From contig DAOTXS010000056.1 in the NCBI GenBank assembly GCA_034435055.1, positions 1 to 64,000 on the forward strand: a stretch of 64,000 nt of DNA, written 5' to 3'. This DNA comes from DAOTXS01 sp034435055 (GTDB taxonomy: Bacteria; Chloroflexota; Anaerolineae; UBA4142). The notes under the pieces were generated by a model. The model made no database searches and was not told where the DNA came from. It was given only the letters and a program-made list of their open reading frames with translations. Shown here one piece after another: positions 47,231-55,781 of the stretch. Numbering within the stretch: the stretch's first letter is position 1; each line of letters starts with the position of its first letter. The translations under genes and the position numbers were made by a program.

Positions 47231-50038
47231 ATGTCTCAACCAACTGAAATGCCCAAAGCGTACGACCCCAAACAAGTGGAAGAGCGGTTGTACGAATGGT
47301 GGGAAAAGCGCGGCTATTTTCAACCGCGTATCAATCCCAAGAAGAAACCGTTTGTGATTTCGATTCCGCCGCCCAACATCACCGGCGAATTGCATCACGG
47401 TCACGCGATGTTCCTCGCGTTCGAAGACCTGATGATTCGCTGGCATCGGATGCTGGGCGAGCCAACGTTGTGGGTGCCGGGTTCTGACCACGCTGGCATC
47501 GCCACGCAAAACGTGGTGGAAAAGAAACTCGCCAAGCAAGGCATCACCCGCCAGCAACTCGGACGCGAAAAATTCGTCGCGCAGGTGTGGGATTGGAAGA
47601 ACGAATACGGCGGCATCATCACGAATCAAATTCGTCGGATGGGCGCGTCGTGCGATTGGACGCGCGAACGCTTTACGCTCGACGACGGTTTGTCGCGCGC
47701 GGTGCGCGAAGCATTCGTGCGGCTGTACGAAAAGAAACTGATCTATCGCGGCCCGCGCCTCATCAATTGGTGTCCACGGTGCGAAACGGCCATCAGCGAT
47801 TTGGAAGTGGAGCACGAAGACACAACCGGCAAACTGTATTACGTGAAATATCGGCTGGAACGAAATCCCAAATCTCAAATTCCAAATCTCAATGAACACA
47901 TTATGGTCGCCACCACGCGCCCGGAAACAATTCTGGGCGATACGGCGGTCGCGGTGAATTCGCGCGACAAACGCTACAAAAAACTGATCGGGCGCATCGC
48001 CATCTTGCCGGCGCTCGGTCGCCGCATTCCCATCATCGCCGATGACGCGGTCGATATGGAATTTGGGACTGGCGCGGTAAAGGTAACGCCGGGTCACGAC
48101 CCGACCGATTACGACATCGGGCAACGCCACAACTTGCCGATTATCAATATGATGAACAAGGACGCCACGGTGAGTAGCGAAGGTGGACCGTACGCCGGGC
48201 TGGATCGGTACGACGCGCGCAAAAAACTCGTGGAAGATTTGGAACGCGACGGCTTGCTCGATCACATCGAGAACCATCAAATGTCGATTGGACGATGTTC
48301 GCGGTGCGACACGATTGTCGAGCCGCTGATTTCGACACAATGGTTTGTGAAGATCGAACCGCTGGCAAAGAAAGCAATCAAAACTGTGAAATCGGGTGGC
48401 GTCACGATTGTTCCGGAACGCTTCAACAAAATCTATTTCAATTGGATGGAAAATATCCGCGACTGGTGCATCAGCCGCCAACTGTGGTGGGGACATCGCA
48501 TCCCAGTGTGGTACTGCGAGCACGGACATCAAACCTGCGCGCGCACCGATCCGACTCAATGTGTGGTGTGCGGCTCCAAAAATATCCGGCAAGATGAAGA
48601 CGTACTCGACACGTGGTTTTCATCTGGGCTGTGGCCCTTTTCGACACTCGGTTGGCCCGAGGACACAGAAGACTTGCGGTACTTTTATCCAACATCGGTG
48701 CTAGAAACCGGCTACGACATTTTGTTCTTCTGGGTCGCGCGGATGATTATGATGGGTTTGGAATTTACCGGGCAAGCACCATTCCACACCGTGTACTTGC
48801 ATGGCTTGATTCGCCACAAGGACGGGAGCAAGATCAGCAAATCGAATCCACAACCCGGCGATAACCCGCTCGATGTCATCGCCGATTTCAGCGCAGACGC
48901 ATTGCGCTTTACCATCATCACCTCGTCTGCGCCGGGGAACGACACACGGCTCGATTTGGAAAAGGTGGAGCATGCGCGCAACTTTGGCAACAAAATCTGG
49001 AATATGGCGCGCTTTGTGACGAGCAATCTCAAAGCCGATGAAACCTTGCCCGCTGTTTCACGCAACACGGAACACGCCTCCCTTTGCGACCGCTGGATTC
49101 TTTCGCGGCTCCATCGCACCATCGCCGCCGTGAACACCGCGTATCGCCAATGGGATTTTGGCGAAGGCACTCGGCAAATCCACGATTTTTTGTGGAGCGA
49201 GTTTGCGGATTGGTACATCGAAGCCTCGAAAGCGGCACTGACGAGCAACGATGCGAATGCCGCAAATCGGACGCGCGCGATTCTCTTGCACACGCTCGAT
49301 GCCGGTTTGCGTTTGTTGCATCCAACAATGCCGTTCGTCACCGAGGAAACCTGGCAACAGCTCAAAGCGTTTGGTATGCCAACCGACACTGACGCTCTGA
49401 TCGTCGCGCCGTGGCCCCAAGCGGATAAAAAGTTTTTCGATGCGCGTGCAGAAAAAGAATTTGGCATGGTGATGGACATCATCCGCGCGATTCGCAACGC
49501 GCGCACCGAGTTCAACGTGGAACCGGGCAAACGCATCCCGGCAATCATCGTGGCGGGCAACGCGACTGCGCTCTTGGAGTCGCAACGCGAAATCATTGCG
49601 CTCCTCGCGCGCTTGGACAACGACGCCTTCAACATCGAAAAACGGGCGAAAAAACCGGCACAATCGCTTGCCCTCGTGGTTGGTAAAATTGAAATCTATC
49701 TACCACTCGCCGGGATGATCGACATCGAAAAAGAAAAGGCGCGACTCGCCAAGGAAATCGCAACCGTGCGCGGCGCAATCGAACGCGCGCAAAATCAACT
49801 CGCCGGCGAGTTCAGCCAAAAAGCGCCCAAGGAAGTGGTGGATCGCGTGCGCGAGACGCTCGCGGCAAATCACGAGCGCATCGCGCGGCTCGACGCACAA
49901 CTTGCTGGGTTGGAAGGTCGGGTCATCGAGGACAGAACCGTAGTGAATCAACGAATGAAAAAGGCAACCCTGAAAAAACGCGTTGCTAAAACTGCCAGGC
50001 GGGTCGTTAAAAGATCGACGCGTCGAAAACGCAAATGA
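47231..50038 (+). CDS. valS: Valyl-tRNA synthetase
   Basis: A 935-residue class I synthetase charging tRNA-Val. The HIGH-type motif is ITGELHHGHAM (residues 55-58 HHGH) and the KMSKS motif is SKISKSN (about residue 534). Other ValRS features are KLAKQGITRQQLGREKF, the editing region PGHDPTDYDIGQRHNL, and a C-terminal coiled coil (IDIEKEKARLAKEIATV ...). It ends with a basic tail (KKRVAKTARRVVKRSTRRKR), longer than typical. A short repeat tract in its CP1 region adds RNPKSQIPN. The ATG at 47231 has GGAG 8 nt upstream. Controlled by the T-box upstream. Confidence 0.95.
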   Translation: MSQPTEMPKAYDPKQVEERLYEWWEKRGYFQPRINPKKKPFVISIPPPNITGELHHGHAMFLAFEDLMIRWHRMLGEPTLWVPGSDHAGIATQNVVEKKLAKQGITRQQLGREKFVAQVWDWKNEYGGIITNQIRRMGASCDWTRERFTLDDGLSRAVREAFVRLYEKKLIYRGPRLINWCPRCETAISDLEVEHEDTTGKLYYVKYRLERNPKSQIPNLNEHIMVATTRPETILGDTAVAVNSRDKRYKKLIGRIAILPALGRRIPIIADDAVDMEFGTGAVKVTPGHDPTDYDIGQRHNLPIINMMNKDATVSSEGGPYAGLDRYDARKKLVEDLERDGLLDHIENHQMSIGRCSRCDTIVEPLISTQWFVKIEPLAKKAIKTVKSGGVTIVPERFNKIYFNWMENIRDWCISRQLWWGHRIPVWYCEHGHQTCARTDPTQCVVCGSKNIRQDEDVLDTWFSSGLWPFSTLGWPEDTEDLRYFYPTSVLETGYDILFFWVARMIMMGLEFTGQAPFHTVYLHGLIRHKDGSKISKSNPQPGDNPLDVIADFSADALRFTIITSSAPGNDTRLDLEKVEHARNFGNKIWNMARFVTSNLKADETLPAVSRNTEHASLCDRWILSRLHRTIAAVNTAYRQWDFGEGTRQIHDFLWSEFADWYIEASKAALTSNDANAANRTRAILLHTLDAGLRLLHPTMPFVTEETWQQLKAFGMPTDTDALIVAPWPQADKKFFDARAEKEFGMVMDIIRAIRNARTEFNVEPGKRIPAIIVAGNATALLESQREIIALLARLDNDAFNIEKRAKKPAQSLALVVGKIEIYLPLAGMIDIEKEKARLAKEIATVRGAIERAQNQLAGEFSQKAPKEVVDRVRETLAANHERIARLDAQLAGLEGRVIEDRTVVNQRMKKATLKKRVAKTARRVVKRSTRRKRK
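47863..47893. repeat. Low-complexity aaatctcaaattcc tract inside valS
   Basis: tcccaaatctcaaattccaa and atctcaatg encode NPKSQIPNLN in the ValRS editing domain. The same kind of tract lies in intergenic sites here, so this too may be a repeat-derived insert. Confidence 0.5.
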
Positions 50039-50045
50039 GGTTGTT

Positions 50046-50072
50046 GTAAGGGCGCGATGACCGCGCCCTTAC
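50046..50072. terminator. Hairpin after valS
   Basis: gtaagggcgcg pairs with cgcgcccttac across a 4-nt loop, 7 nt after the valS stop. No T run follows on the plus strand, so it may be a weak terminator or a further repeat. Confidence 0.55.
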
Positions 50073-50126
50073 CTGCGTTTTGACAACAATCCCAATCGAT
50101 GCGAGAATTGAGGCGAGGGAAAAACG

Positions 50127-50804
50127 ATGCGCAAAGAAATTTTCGTCATCGCGCTTACAATTATTTTCATTGTGCCGGCTTGCAGCCCAACGCCAACTTC
50201 TCCATCGGCGTCTGCCAACCCGACGCCGGTCGAAACGCTCATGCCCGGCGCAACAGAAGCATTTCGCAAAGGTGAGCAAGCGTACAATGCCGGCAATCTC
50301 GATCTTGCCATTGAACATTACACGCAAGCCGTCACGCTCAGCCCCAGGTACGCCGATGCGTATTACAATCGCGCGGTGGTGCACGAAGATCGCGGCGCGT
50401 TCGACCAAGCGATTGCCGATTATTCCAAAGCAATTGAAATCGACCGCAAGTACGCCCGCGCATATTACAATCGCGGCATTTTGTTTTATCGACAGGGGGA
50501 CTTTGATTCCGCGCTCGCCGATTACTCCAAAGCCATTGAGCTCGCCCCGACATCGCCGCAACCGTACAACAATCGCGGCATCGTGCAGGAAGAAAAAGGC
50601 AATCTCGATCAGGCAATTGCCGATTATTCCAAAGCCATCGAACTTGAGCCCAGTTTTGCGATTGCGTACTTGAATCGCGGGCAAGTGTATCGCGAGAAAA
50701 ATTTAAAGGCGCAGGCACTTGCTGATTTTCAAAAGTATCTCGAAATCAATCCATCTGCCACCAATCGCGCCGAGGTGGAACAGTGGATCCGCGAATTGCA
50801 ATGA
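50127..50804 (+). CDS. TPR-repeat lipoprotein
   Basis: A 225-residue lipoprotein: lipobox IVPAC (Cys19), Ser/Thr/Pro spacer, then five tetratricopeptide repeats from about residue 44 (for example AFRKGEQAYNAGNLDLAIEHY and YYNRGILFYRQGDFDSALADY). TPR stacks mediate protein-protein contacts; the partner is unknown. The stop overlaps the next gene (ATGA), so the two lipoproteins are cotranslated. Confidence 0.88.
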   Translation: MRKEIFVIALTIIFIVPACSPTPTSPSASANPTPVETLMPGATEAFRKGEQAYNAGNLDLAIEHYTQAVTLSPRYADAYYNRAVVHEDRGAFDQAIADYSKAIEIDRKYARAYYNRGILFYRQGDFDSALADYSKAIELAPTSPQPYNNRGIVQEEKGNLDQAIADYSKAIELEPSFAIAYLNRGQVYREKNLKAQALADFQKYLEINPSATNRAEVEQWIRELQ

Positions 50805-51478
50805 AATCCATTTGCATCGCGTTGATCATTGTGAGCGTCGTTGGCTTGCTGGGCTGTGGCAAGCCGGCAACACCGGGCGCAAGTGCGAGTACAGCAATCA
50901 GTTTGACTCCCAGCCCGCCCACATTCACACCAACTCGTCGTCCAACGCGATCGACTGTTGGACTCGATCCCGGGTTACGCATCGCTTACGCGGCAGAAGA
51001 CCAAGTTGGCGTAACGACGATTTACGATCCGTCGTACGTCGCACTGGCATATCCCAACGGCGATGTACCCATCGAACGCGGAGTCTGCACTGATGTCGTC
51101 GTGCGCGCGTTTCGCGCGATTGGTATCGATTTGCAGGTGCGCGTGCACGAAGATATGAAAAGAAATTTCAGCCTTTATCCGAAAGACTGGGGCGCGACCG
51201 CACCCAACCCTAACATCGATCATCGACGCGTGCAAAACTTGACGACGTACTTTACGCGAATGGGCAAACAAGTGCGAAGCGATTTCGTCGATGCAGCATT
51301 CAAGCCGGGCGATGTCGTCGCGTGGCAGTTGAGTGGTTGGATGCAACACATTGGCATTGTGGCGGTGGACACCATCCCGGGAACCAACCGCCATTACATC
51401 ATTCACAATATGGGATCGGGAACGCACAAGGAAGACGCACTCCGCTATTTTACAATCCTTGGACAATATCGATGGTGA
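50801..51478 (+). CDS. DUF1287 family lipoprotein
   Basis: A 225-residue lipoprotein: lipobox GLLGC (Cys19), Thr/Pro-rich spacer, then a DUF1287 domain. Visible motifs are TIYDPSYVALAYPNGDVP, GVCTDVVVRAFRAIGIDLQ (candidate catalytic Cys), DHRRVQNLTTYF, PGDVVAWQL, HIGIVAVD and IHNMGSGT. The Cys/His arrangement resembles NlpC/P60-like amidases, so cell-wall hydrolysis is possible but unproven. It is coupled to the TPR gene and ends 1 nt before rsmD. Confidence 0.85.
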   Translation: MKSICIALIIVSVVGLLGCGKPATPGASASTAISLTPSPPTFTPTRRPTRSTVGLDPGLRIAYAAEDQVGVTTIYDPSYVALAYPNGDVPIERGVCTDVVVRAFRAIGIDLQVRVHEDMKRNFSLYPKDWGATAPNPNIDHRRVQNLTTYFTRMGKQVRSDFVDAAFKPGDVVAWQLSGWMQHIGIVAVDTIPGTNRHYIIHNMGSGTHKEDALRYFTILGQYRW

Positions 51479-51479
51479 A

Positions 51480-52145
51480 ATGATGCGCGTGATTGCTGGG
51501 ATTGCCAAAGGTCGAACACTCAAATCCGCGGGCGCGGCAACGCGACCAATCACCGACCGCGTGAAGGAAAATCTTTTCAATATTTTGCGCGATCACGTGG
51601 TCGATGCTAACGTACTCGATCTATTTGCCGGCGCGGGAAGCGTGGGCATCGAAGCGTTGTCGCGCGGCGCGCGCGCCGCCACGTTTGTGGAATTAGATCA
51701 CGTGGCTCTGCGAACCATTCACGAAAATTTGAAACACACGCGGTTAGAGGATCGCGCAAAGGTTGTACGCCAGGATGTGTTCAAATTTATCCGGCACCCC
51801 GGTGTCATTGCGAGCCGCGAAACGGCGAAGCAATCCCCAAGTTACTCGGAGATTGCCGCGTCGCATCCTTCGACTCGCTCCGCTCGCTCAGGATCGCTCC
51901 TCGCAATGACAAAATACGATTTGATTTACATTGCGCCGCCGCAGTATAAAGGTTTGTGGGCAGACACGCTCGCCGCGCTCGATCAAAGTGATTTGATTGC
52001 GGACGCTGGCATCGTCATCGCGCAAATCCATCCGAAAGAGTACAAAGAACTTGCGCTGACCCAACTGCAATTGTTCGATCAACGCAAGTATGGTAGTACA
52101 ATGTTGTGTTTTTACCAGAAACGTTCCAACGTTGCCACGCCTTAA
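51480..52145 (+). CDS. rsmD: 16S rRNA (guanine-966-N2)-methyltransferase RsmD
   Basis: A 221-residue methyltransferase that methylates G966 of 16S rRNA. RVIAGIAKGRTLKS at the start, TRPITDRVKENLFN, SAM-binding VLDLFAGAGSVGIEALSRGA and FVELDHVAL are clear. Two oddities. Residues 109-144 (VIASRETAKQSP ... LAMT) come from a family A palindrome inserted in frame. The catalytic (N/D)PPY motif is replaced by APPQYKGLW. The start is ATG at 51480, right after the DUF1287 stop. The 3' end overlaps the convergent PRTase gene by 4 nt. Confidence 0.88.
   Translation: MMRVIAGIAKGRTLKSAGAATRPITDRVKENLFNILRDHVVDANVLDLFAGAGSVGIEALSRGARAATFVELDHVALRTIHENLKHTRLEDRAKVVRQDVFKFIRHPGVIASRETAKQSPSYSEIAASHPSTRSARSGSLLAMTKYDLIYIAPPQYKGLWADTLAALDQSDLIADAGIVIAQIHPKEYKELALTQLQLFDQRKYGSTMLCFYQKRSNVATP
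51804..51910. repeat. Palindromic repeat, family A, in frame inside rsmD
   Basis: A 107-bp element from gtcattgcgag (51804-51814) to ctcgcaatgac (51900-51910). It adds 36 residues between strand 4 and the catalytic loop of RsmD. It is read in the same frame as the mutS copy (VIASRE-AKQSP ... LAMT). A nested 3' part carries gactcgctccgctcgctcag, as in other copies of such repeats. Confidence 0.9.
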
Positions 52146-52783
52146 CGTTTCAAACTTTCCTCTAGCAACGTGATGACCTCTTCATCGCTCGTTTGTCCAA
52201 ATTGCAAATAGAATCTTCCCACCGCCCAAAACGGCTCAGGGGTATCTAGTACGACAAGGTGATCGCATTCGCGCGCCAAGCGATGAATCGTTTCAGCCGG
52301 CCCGACCGGAATTGCAAGAATCAATTTTGCCGGGTGTTGCTTGCGTAACGCACGAAGCGAAGCCAACACTGTTGACCCGGTCGCCACACCGTCGTCAATC
52401 AAGACGACGGTTTTGTTTTGCACATCGAGCGGCGGTCGTTCTTGGCGGTACGCTTTCATCCGCCGTTCGATTTCTTTGCGCTGATGTTCCGCCTCGCGCA
52501 CGATGTCTGACTCATCGATGTGTAATTCGCGCACGAGCAAATCGTCAAGCAGAATTTCGCCGGTGCTCGTGATCGCGCCAATCGCAAGTTCCGGATTGAA
52601 CGGCGCGCCGAGTTTGTGCGCCAGAAAAACATCGAGCGGCACGTGGAGTGCGCAGGCAACTTCCGCCGCGACGACAACACCGCCACGCGGAATGCCCAGC
52701 ACCAAAACGTCGGACTGGTTTTTGAGGAAGGCAAGTTGCGCGGCAAGTTGTTTGCCGGCATCACATCGATCTTTGAAAATCAT
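52142..52783 (-). CDS. Phosphoribosyltransferase-domain protein
   Basis: A 213-residue PRTase-fold protein: VLVLGIPRGGVVVAAEVACAL (early PPi-loop region) and the PRPP-binding motif TVVLIDDGVATGST. It resembles the predicted phosphoribosyltransferases of the COG1926 type rather than a named purine or pyrimidine enzyme, so the acceptor is unknown. It is cotranscribed with thpR (ATGA overlap at its start). Confidence 0.85.
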   Translation of the reverse strand: MIFKDRCDAGKQLAAQLAFLKNQSDVLVLGIPRGGVVVAAEVACALHVPLDVFLAHKLGAPFNPELAIGAITSTGEILLDDLLVRELHIDESDIVREAEHQRKEIERRMKAYRQERPPLDVQNKTVVLIDDGVATGSTVLASLRALRKQHPAKLILAIPVGPAETIHRLARECDHLVVLDTPEPFWAVGRFYLQFGQTSDEEVITLLEESLKR

Positions 52784-53361
52784 AGTTGAATCATCGCCAA
52801 TGGCGAATACACGCTCCCTCCCGGACGCAACTCACTTTTCATTACACTCACATAATCGACGTTGAATTCTCCCAGTGTTCCGATTTTCGCCGCATCGATC
52901 AGCGCGCCGATGGACGCGCGTTCACTTGTCGGTACATCTTTCTTGACTCGTCCAAGCGTGAGATGTGCGGTGAATGGTCGATCCTCTCGTTCAAAACCAA
53001 GCGTGGCGCAAGCATCGTCGATTTTTCGAGCAAGGCGCGCCGCGACATCGATTTGACCGGATGCGCCGACCCAAATATTGTTCGGGCGTCGTGTGTTTGG
53101 AAATGCGCCGAGACCGGCAATCGATAATGAAAAAGGCGGGATGCCTTTGCACGCCTCAGCAATCGAACTTTGCAACACGGGCAGCTGATCGACCTTGACA
53201 TCGCCGAGGAATTTTAGGGTAATGTGAATATTCGCCGGCGCAACCCAACGAATGAGACGCGCGGCGCGGTCACGTTTGAGTCGCTCTTGAACATCGGTGA
53301 GGGCGCGCTGAATGTCTGGGGTTAATTCAATGGCAATAAACGTGCGAATCGATTCGTTCAT
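52780..53361 (-). CDS. thpR: RNA 2',3'-cyclic phosphodiesterase
   Basis: A 193-residue 2H phosphoesterase of the LigT/ThpR family, opening 2',3'-cyclic phosphates on RNA. The two HxTL motifs are HITLKFLG (about residue 44) and HLTLGRV (about 130), and the start MNESIRTFIAIEL is typical. The ATG at 53361 is preferred to a TTG at 53379. It overlaps the PRTase start by ATGA. Confidence 0.9.
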   Translation of the reverse strand: MNESIRTFIAIELTPDIQRALTDVQERLKRDRAARLIRWVAPANIHITLKFLGDVKVDQLPVLQSSIAEACKGIPPFSLSIAGLGAFPNTRRPNNIWVGASGQIDVAARLARKIDDACATLGFEREDRPFTAHLTLGRVKKDVPTSERASIGALIDAAKIGTLGEFNVDYVSVMKSELRPGGSVYSPLAMIQL

Positions 53362-53418
53362 AGGTCTATTTTCTGACAATCAACGATGGATGTCAACTGA
53401 GTTGAAGTATAAACCAAA

Positions 53419-53446
53419 CACCCCCTCGAAAGAGGGGGTGAGATTT
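53419..53446. terminator. Hairpin between thpR and the membrane gene
   Basis: caccccctc and gagggggtg form a 9-bp stem with a GAAA tetraloop, then agatttt. It sits 6 bp before the end of the minus-strand membrane gene and can act as terminator on that strand. Confidence 0.7.
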
Positions 53447-53452
53447 TGTTGG

Positions 53453-54424
53453 TTAACGTCGAGTTGCTTTTCTGAGAATCTCGAACCAGAAAGGCGCACC
53501 TTGCGCGCCGGCAAACGCTGTGATGAGCCAGCCCGAGACTTTTAGTAAAAAGTCGTACCAGGGAACTGCGGGCGGCTTGCACGGATCGATGACCGGGGGT
53601 TTGTGATCCGCACCTAATTGCGGACGCGGATACCAATCATAGGCAACAAGGCAGAATTTTGTGGGCAACTCGATTTGATACGACCAGCCAATCGGCAGGT
53701 TCAGCGACCTTAATTTTTCCAGCGCTTCTTTCTGTTGCGGGCTACCTTCCGCATACGCCCCGGCTTCGGCGACCAAAGCCGTTCGCAAAGCCGAGTCCGT
53801 CCAAAGCGTCCTGCCGACGCTAATCGTATCCACGTTTAGGAAAACAGCGATGCCCATACTCAAAGACCACGCAATGCGCCACATGTGCGCTTTGTACAAC
53901 TGCGTGGTCTTTTCCATTGTCGTGTCGAACCATCCTTCGATGTTCGAACGCACTTTGGCAATATCATTCTCCGTCGTCGAGATGATGTGGAGCAAGGGAT
54001 CGCGCAACGGCATTGTCGGCGGCAGGGTAGAAATCGCTGCGCGCAATTGACTGATGGTGGTTTGGCCCGAGTTGTTGGGAATTAGTGTATCGAATAAAAC
54101 CGTGGCAAATGTTTTGGAAGGAATACTGATGGGATTTTTGGGAGAGCGCAATAATTTATTGAGACCGGGAATCTTCTCGATGATTTGCGTTGCCACCGGG
54201 TCTTCGGGAATGGCGGATTTAATTAGCGGATTGCTATAAATCAGCGCTTGGAAATTAACGTCGCCGACAACAAATTTGCGCAACCCTTCTTCCAATCCTT
54301 TAGCGCGCATCCGCAGCCATTCCGAAATCTTGTCATTGATTTGCTGGCTGATCAAACTGACGAGCAGAAAAACAAAGACGAGACCGATGGCAACATCTAG
54401 AATTGCCGTAGCGGATTGAAACAT
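53453..54424 (-). CDS. Hypothetical membrane protein paired with an AAA+ ATPase
   Basis: A 323-residue protein with one or two TM helices at the N-terminus (ATAILDVAIGLVFVFLLVSLI), a large mainly polar region, another TM near residue 185 (WRIAWSLSMGIAVFL) and a C-terminal TM (FLLKVSGWLITAFAGAQGAPF). Conserved-looking blocks are QQINDKISEWLRMRAKGLEEG and APFWFEILRK. I do not recognise the family. It lies 31 bp downstream of an AAA+ ATPase on the same strand, so the pair may form one machine at the membrane. Confidence 0.7.
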   Translation of the reverse strand: MFQSATAILDVAIGLVFVFLLVSLISQQINDKISEWLRMRAKGLEEGLRKFVVGDVNFQALIYSNPLIKSAIPEDPVATQIIEKIPGLNKLLRSPKNPISIPSKTFATVLFDTLIPNNSGQTTISQLRAAISTLPPTMPLRDPLLHIISTTENDIAKVRSNIEGWFDTTMEKTTQLYKAHMWRIAWSLSMGIAVFLNVDTISVGRTLWTDSALRTALVAEAGAYAEGSPQQKEALEKLRSLNLPIGWSYQIELPTKFCLVAYDWYPRPQLGADHKPPVIDPCKPPAVPWYDFLLKVSGWLITAFAGAQGAPFWFEILRKATRR

Positions 54425-54455
54425 TCCTCCTCCTTGAGCGATGGCTCACACACAC

Positions 54456-55754
54456 TTAGTTTTTCAAAAAGTATGCCTGACACGCGGCATCGAGCAATTC
54501 TTTGGTCATGTTGGGCGGCACGCCGCGAAAGCGCGCAATGTCAATCAGTTCATCCAGAATGTCGCGCGGATGGACCGCGCGCGGTTTGCGTTTGGCTTTG
54601 ATATAATATTCCATCACCAGATAGCGCAAACCATCTTCCGAGTACGGCACGCTGTTCTTGGCAGCAACACGCTTGAAAATTTCCCGGTACTCTTCCCAGG
54701 AAGGATCGGTGACGTTGATCTTGTACCGGATGCGGCGCAGGAACGCTTCATCCACCAATTCTTCCGGATTGAGATTCGTCGCAAACAAGATAAGGGCATC
54801 GAACGGCACATCGATTTTGCGTCCGGTGGCCAGCGTCAAATAATCGATGCGCTTTTCCAGCGGCACGATCCAGCGATTCAGCAAATCGCGCGGACGCGCT
54901 TGTTGCCGCCCAAAGTCATCGATCAAAAAGACGCCGCCGTTCGCCTTCATCTGAAACGGCGCTTCGTAAAATTTGGTCGTGGGATCGTACACCAAATCAA
55001 GATGCTCAAGCAATAATTCGCCGCCCACAGAAATCATCGGCCGATGCACCAGCACCCAGCGTTTGTCGTACCGCTCCCCCTTGCGAATGCCGGGATTAGG
55101 ATCATTATCGTCAGTCTTTTCCAGAATGATCAAATGATGCAAGGCATCGAAAATTTTAACGATGTGTCCATCCACGTTTACGGCGTACGGAATCAGAATG
55201 ACGCCGGGAAGCAGCGCGCCGATGGCATCGGCTATCGCAGTCTTGCCGTTGCCGGCATTGCCGAACAGAAAGATCGATTTACCGGAATTGATCGCGGGCC
55301 CCAGCTGATTGATGATCGTATCGTTGAGCACAAGATGCGCCAAGCCGCGTTTGAGCGTTTCCTGCGTCACGTTAAAGCCGGCAAGCGATTGCGCAGTGGT
55401 CATTTGAGTATAAGCGTCCAAACGCACCGGCGCCGCGCCGACGTACTGATTTTGATCCATCAACTCACGCGCGCGCGCGCGCCCTTCTTCCGAAATGACG
55501 TATTGGTACGACGATTCGCCAAACCCGCTCGACCCTTTGACTTCCGTCAGGTGTTCGCGGCGCAAATAGTCCAGCACTTTATCGATGACATTCGTGAATG
55601 GCAGTTTCATCGAATCGGCAATTTCGTGTCCCATCAAAAAGCCGCGCACGTACATCGTCTTGAGTGCCAGGTCGGCGAGGAACGCCATACTCAAGCCGGT
55701 GTCTTCAATCGTTTTGGGTTCGGGCGGCAAATTGGGCATTACGAATGGGCTCAT
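54456..55754 (-). CDS. AAA+ ATPase with N-terminal winged-helix domain
   Basis: A 432-residue AAA+ protein. Residues about 20-110 look like a winged-helix module (FLMGHEIADSMKLPFTNVIDKVLDYL); then the AAA+ core has Walker A LFGNAGNGKTAIADAIG (about residue 165), Walker B GGVFLIDDFGRQ, sensor 1 ALILFATNL and a probable Arg finger in FLRRIRYK. It is near the MoxR-like chaperone ATPases in sequence. The partner is probably the membrane protein 31 bp downstream; clpX lies just upstream on the same strand. Confidence 0.82.
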   Translation of the reverse strand: MSPFVMPNLPPEPKTIEDTGLSMAFLADLALKTMYVRGFLMGHEIADSMKLPFTNVIDKVLDYLRREHLTEVKGSSGFGESSYQYVISEEGRARARELMDQNQYVGAAPVRLDAYTQMTTAQSLAGFNVTQETLKRGLAHLVLNDTIINQLGPAINSGKSIFLFGNAGNGKTAIADAIGALLPGVILIPYAVNVDGHIVKIFDALHHLIILEKTDDNDPNPGIRKGERYDKRWVLVHRPMISVGGELLLEHLDLVYDPTTKFYEAPFQMKANGGVFLIDDFGRQQARPRDLLNRWIVPLEKRIDYLTLATGRKIDVPFDALILFATNLNPEELVDEAFLRRIRYKINVTDPSWEEYREIFKRVAAKNSVPYSEDGLRYLVMEYYIKAKRKPRAVHPRDILDELIDIARFRGVPPNMTKELLDAACQAYFLKN

Positions 55755-55781
55755 ACATGCTCCACGCTGTAACGGAAATCT

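Noticed and set aside
47204..48592. Long open frame on the minus strand opposite valS
   Set aside because: It mirrors ValRS codons; the composition is typical of an antisense shadow and valS is beyond doubt.
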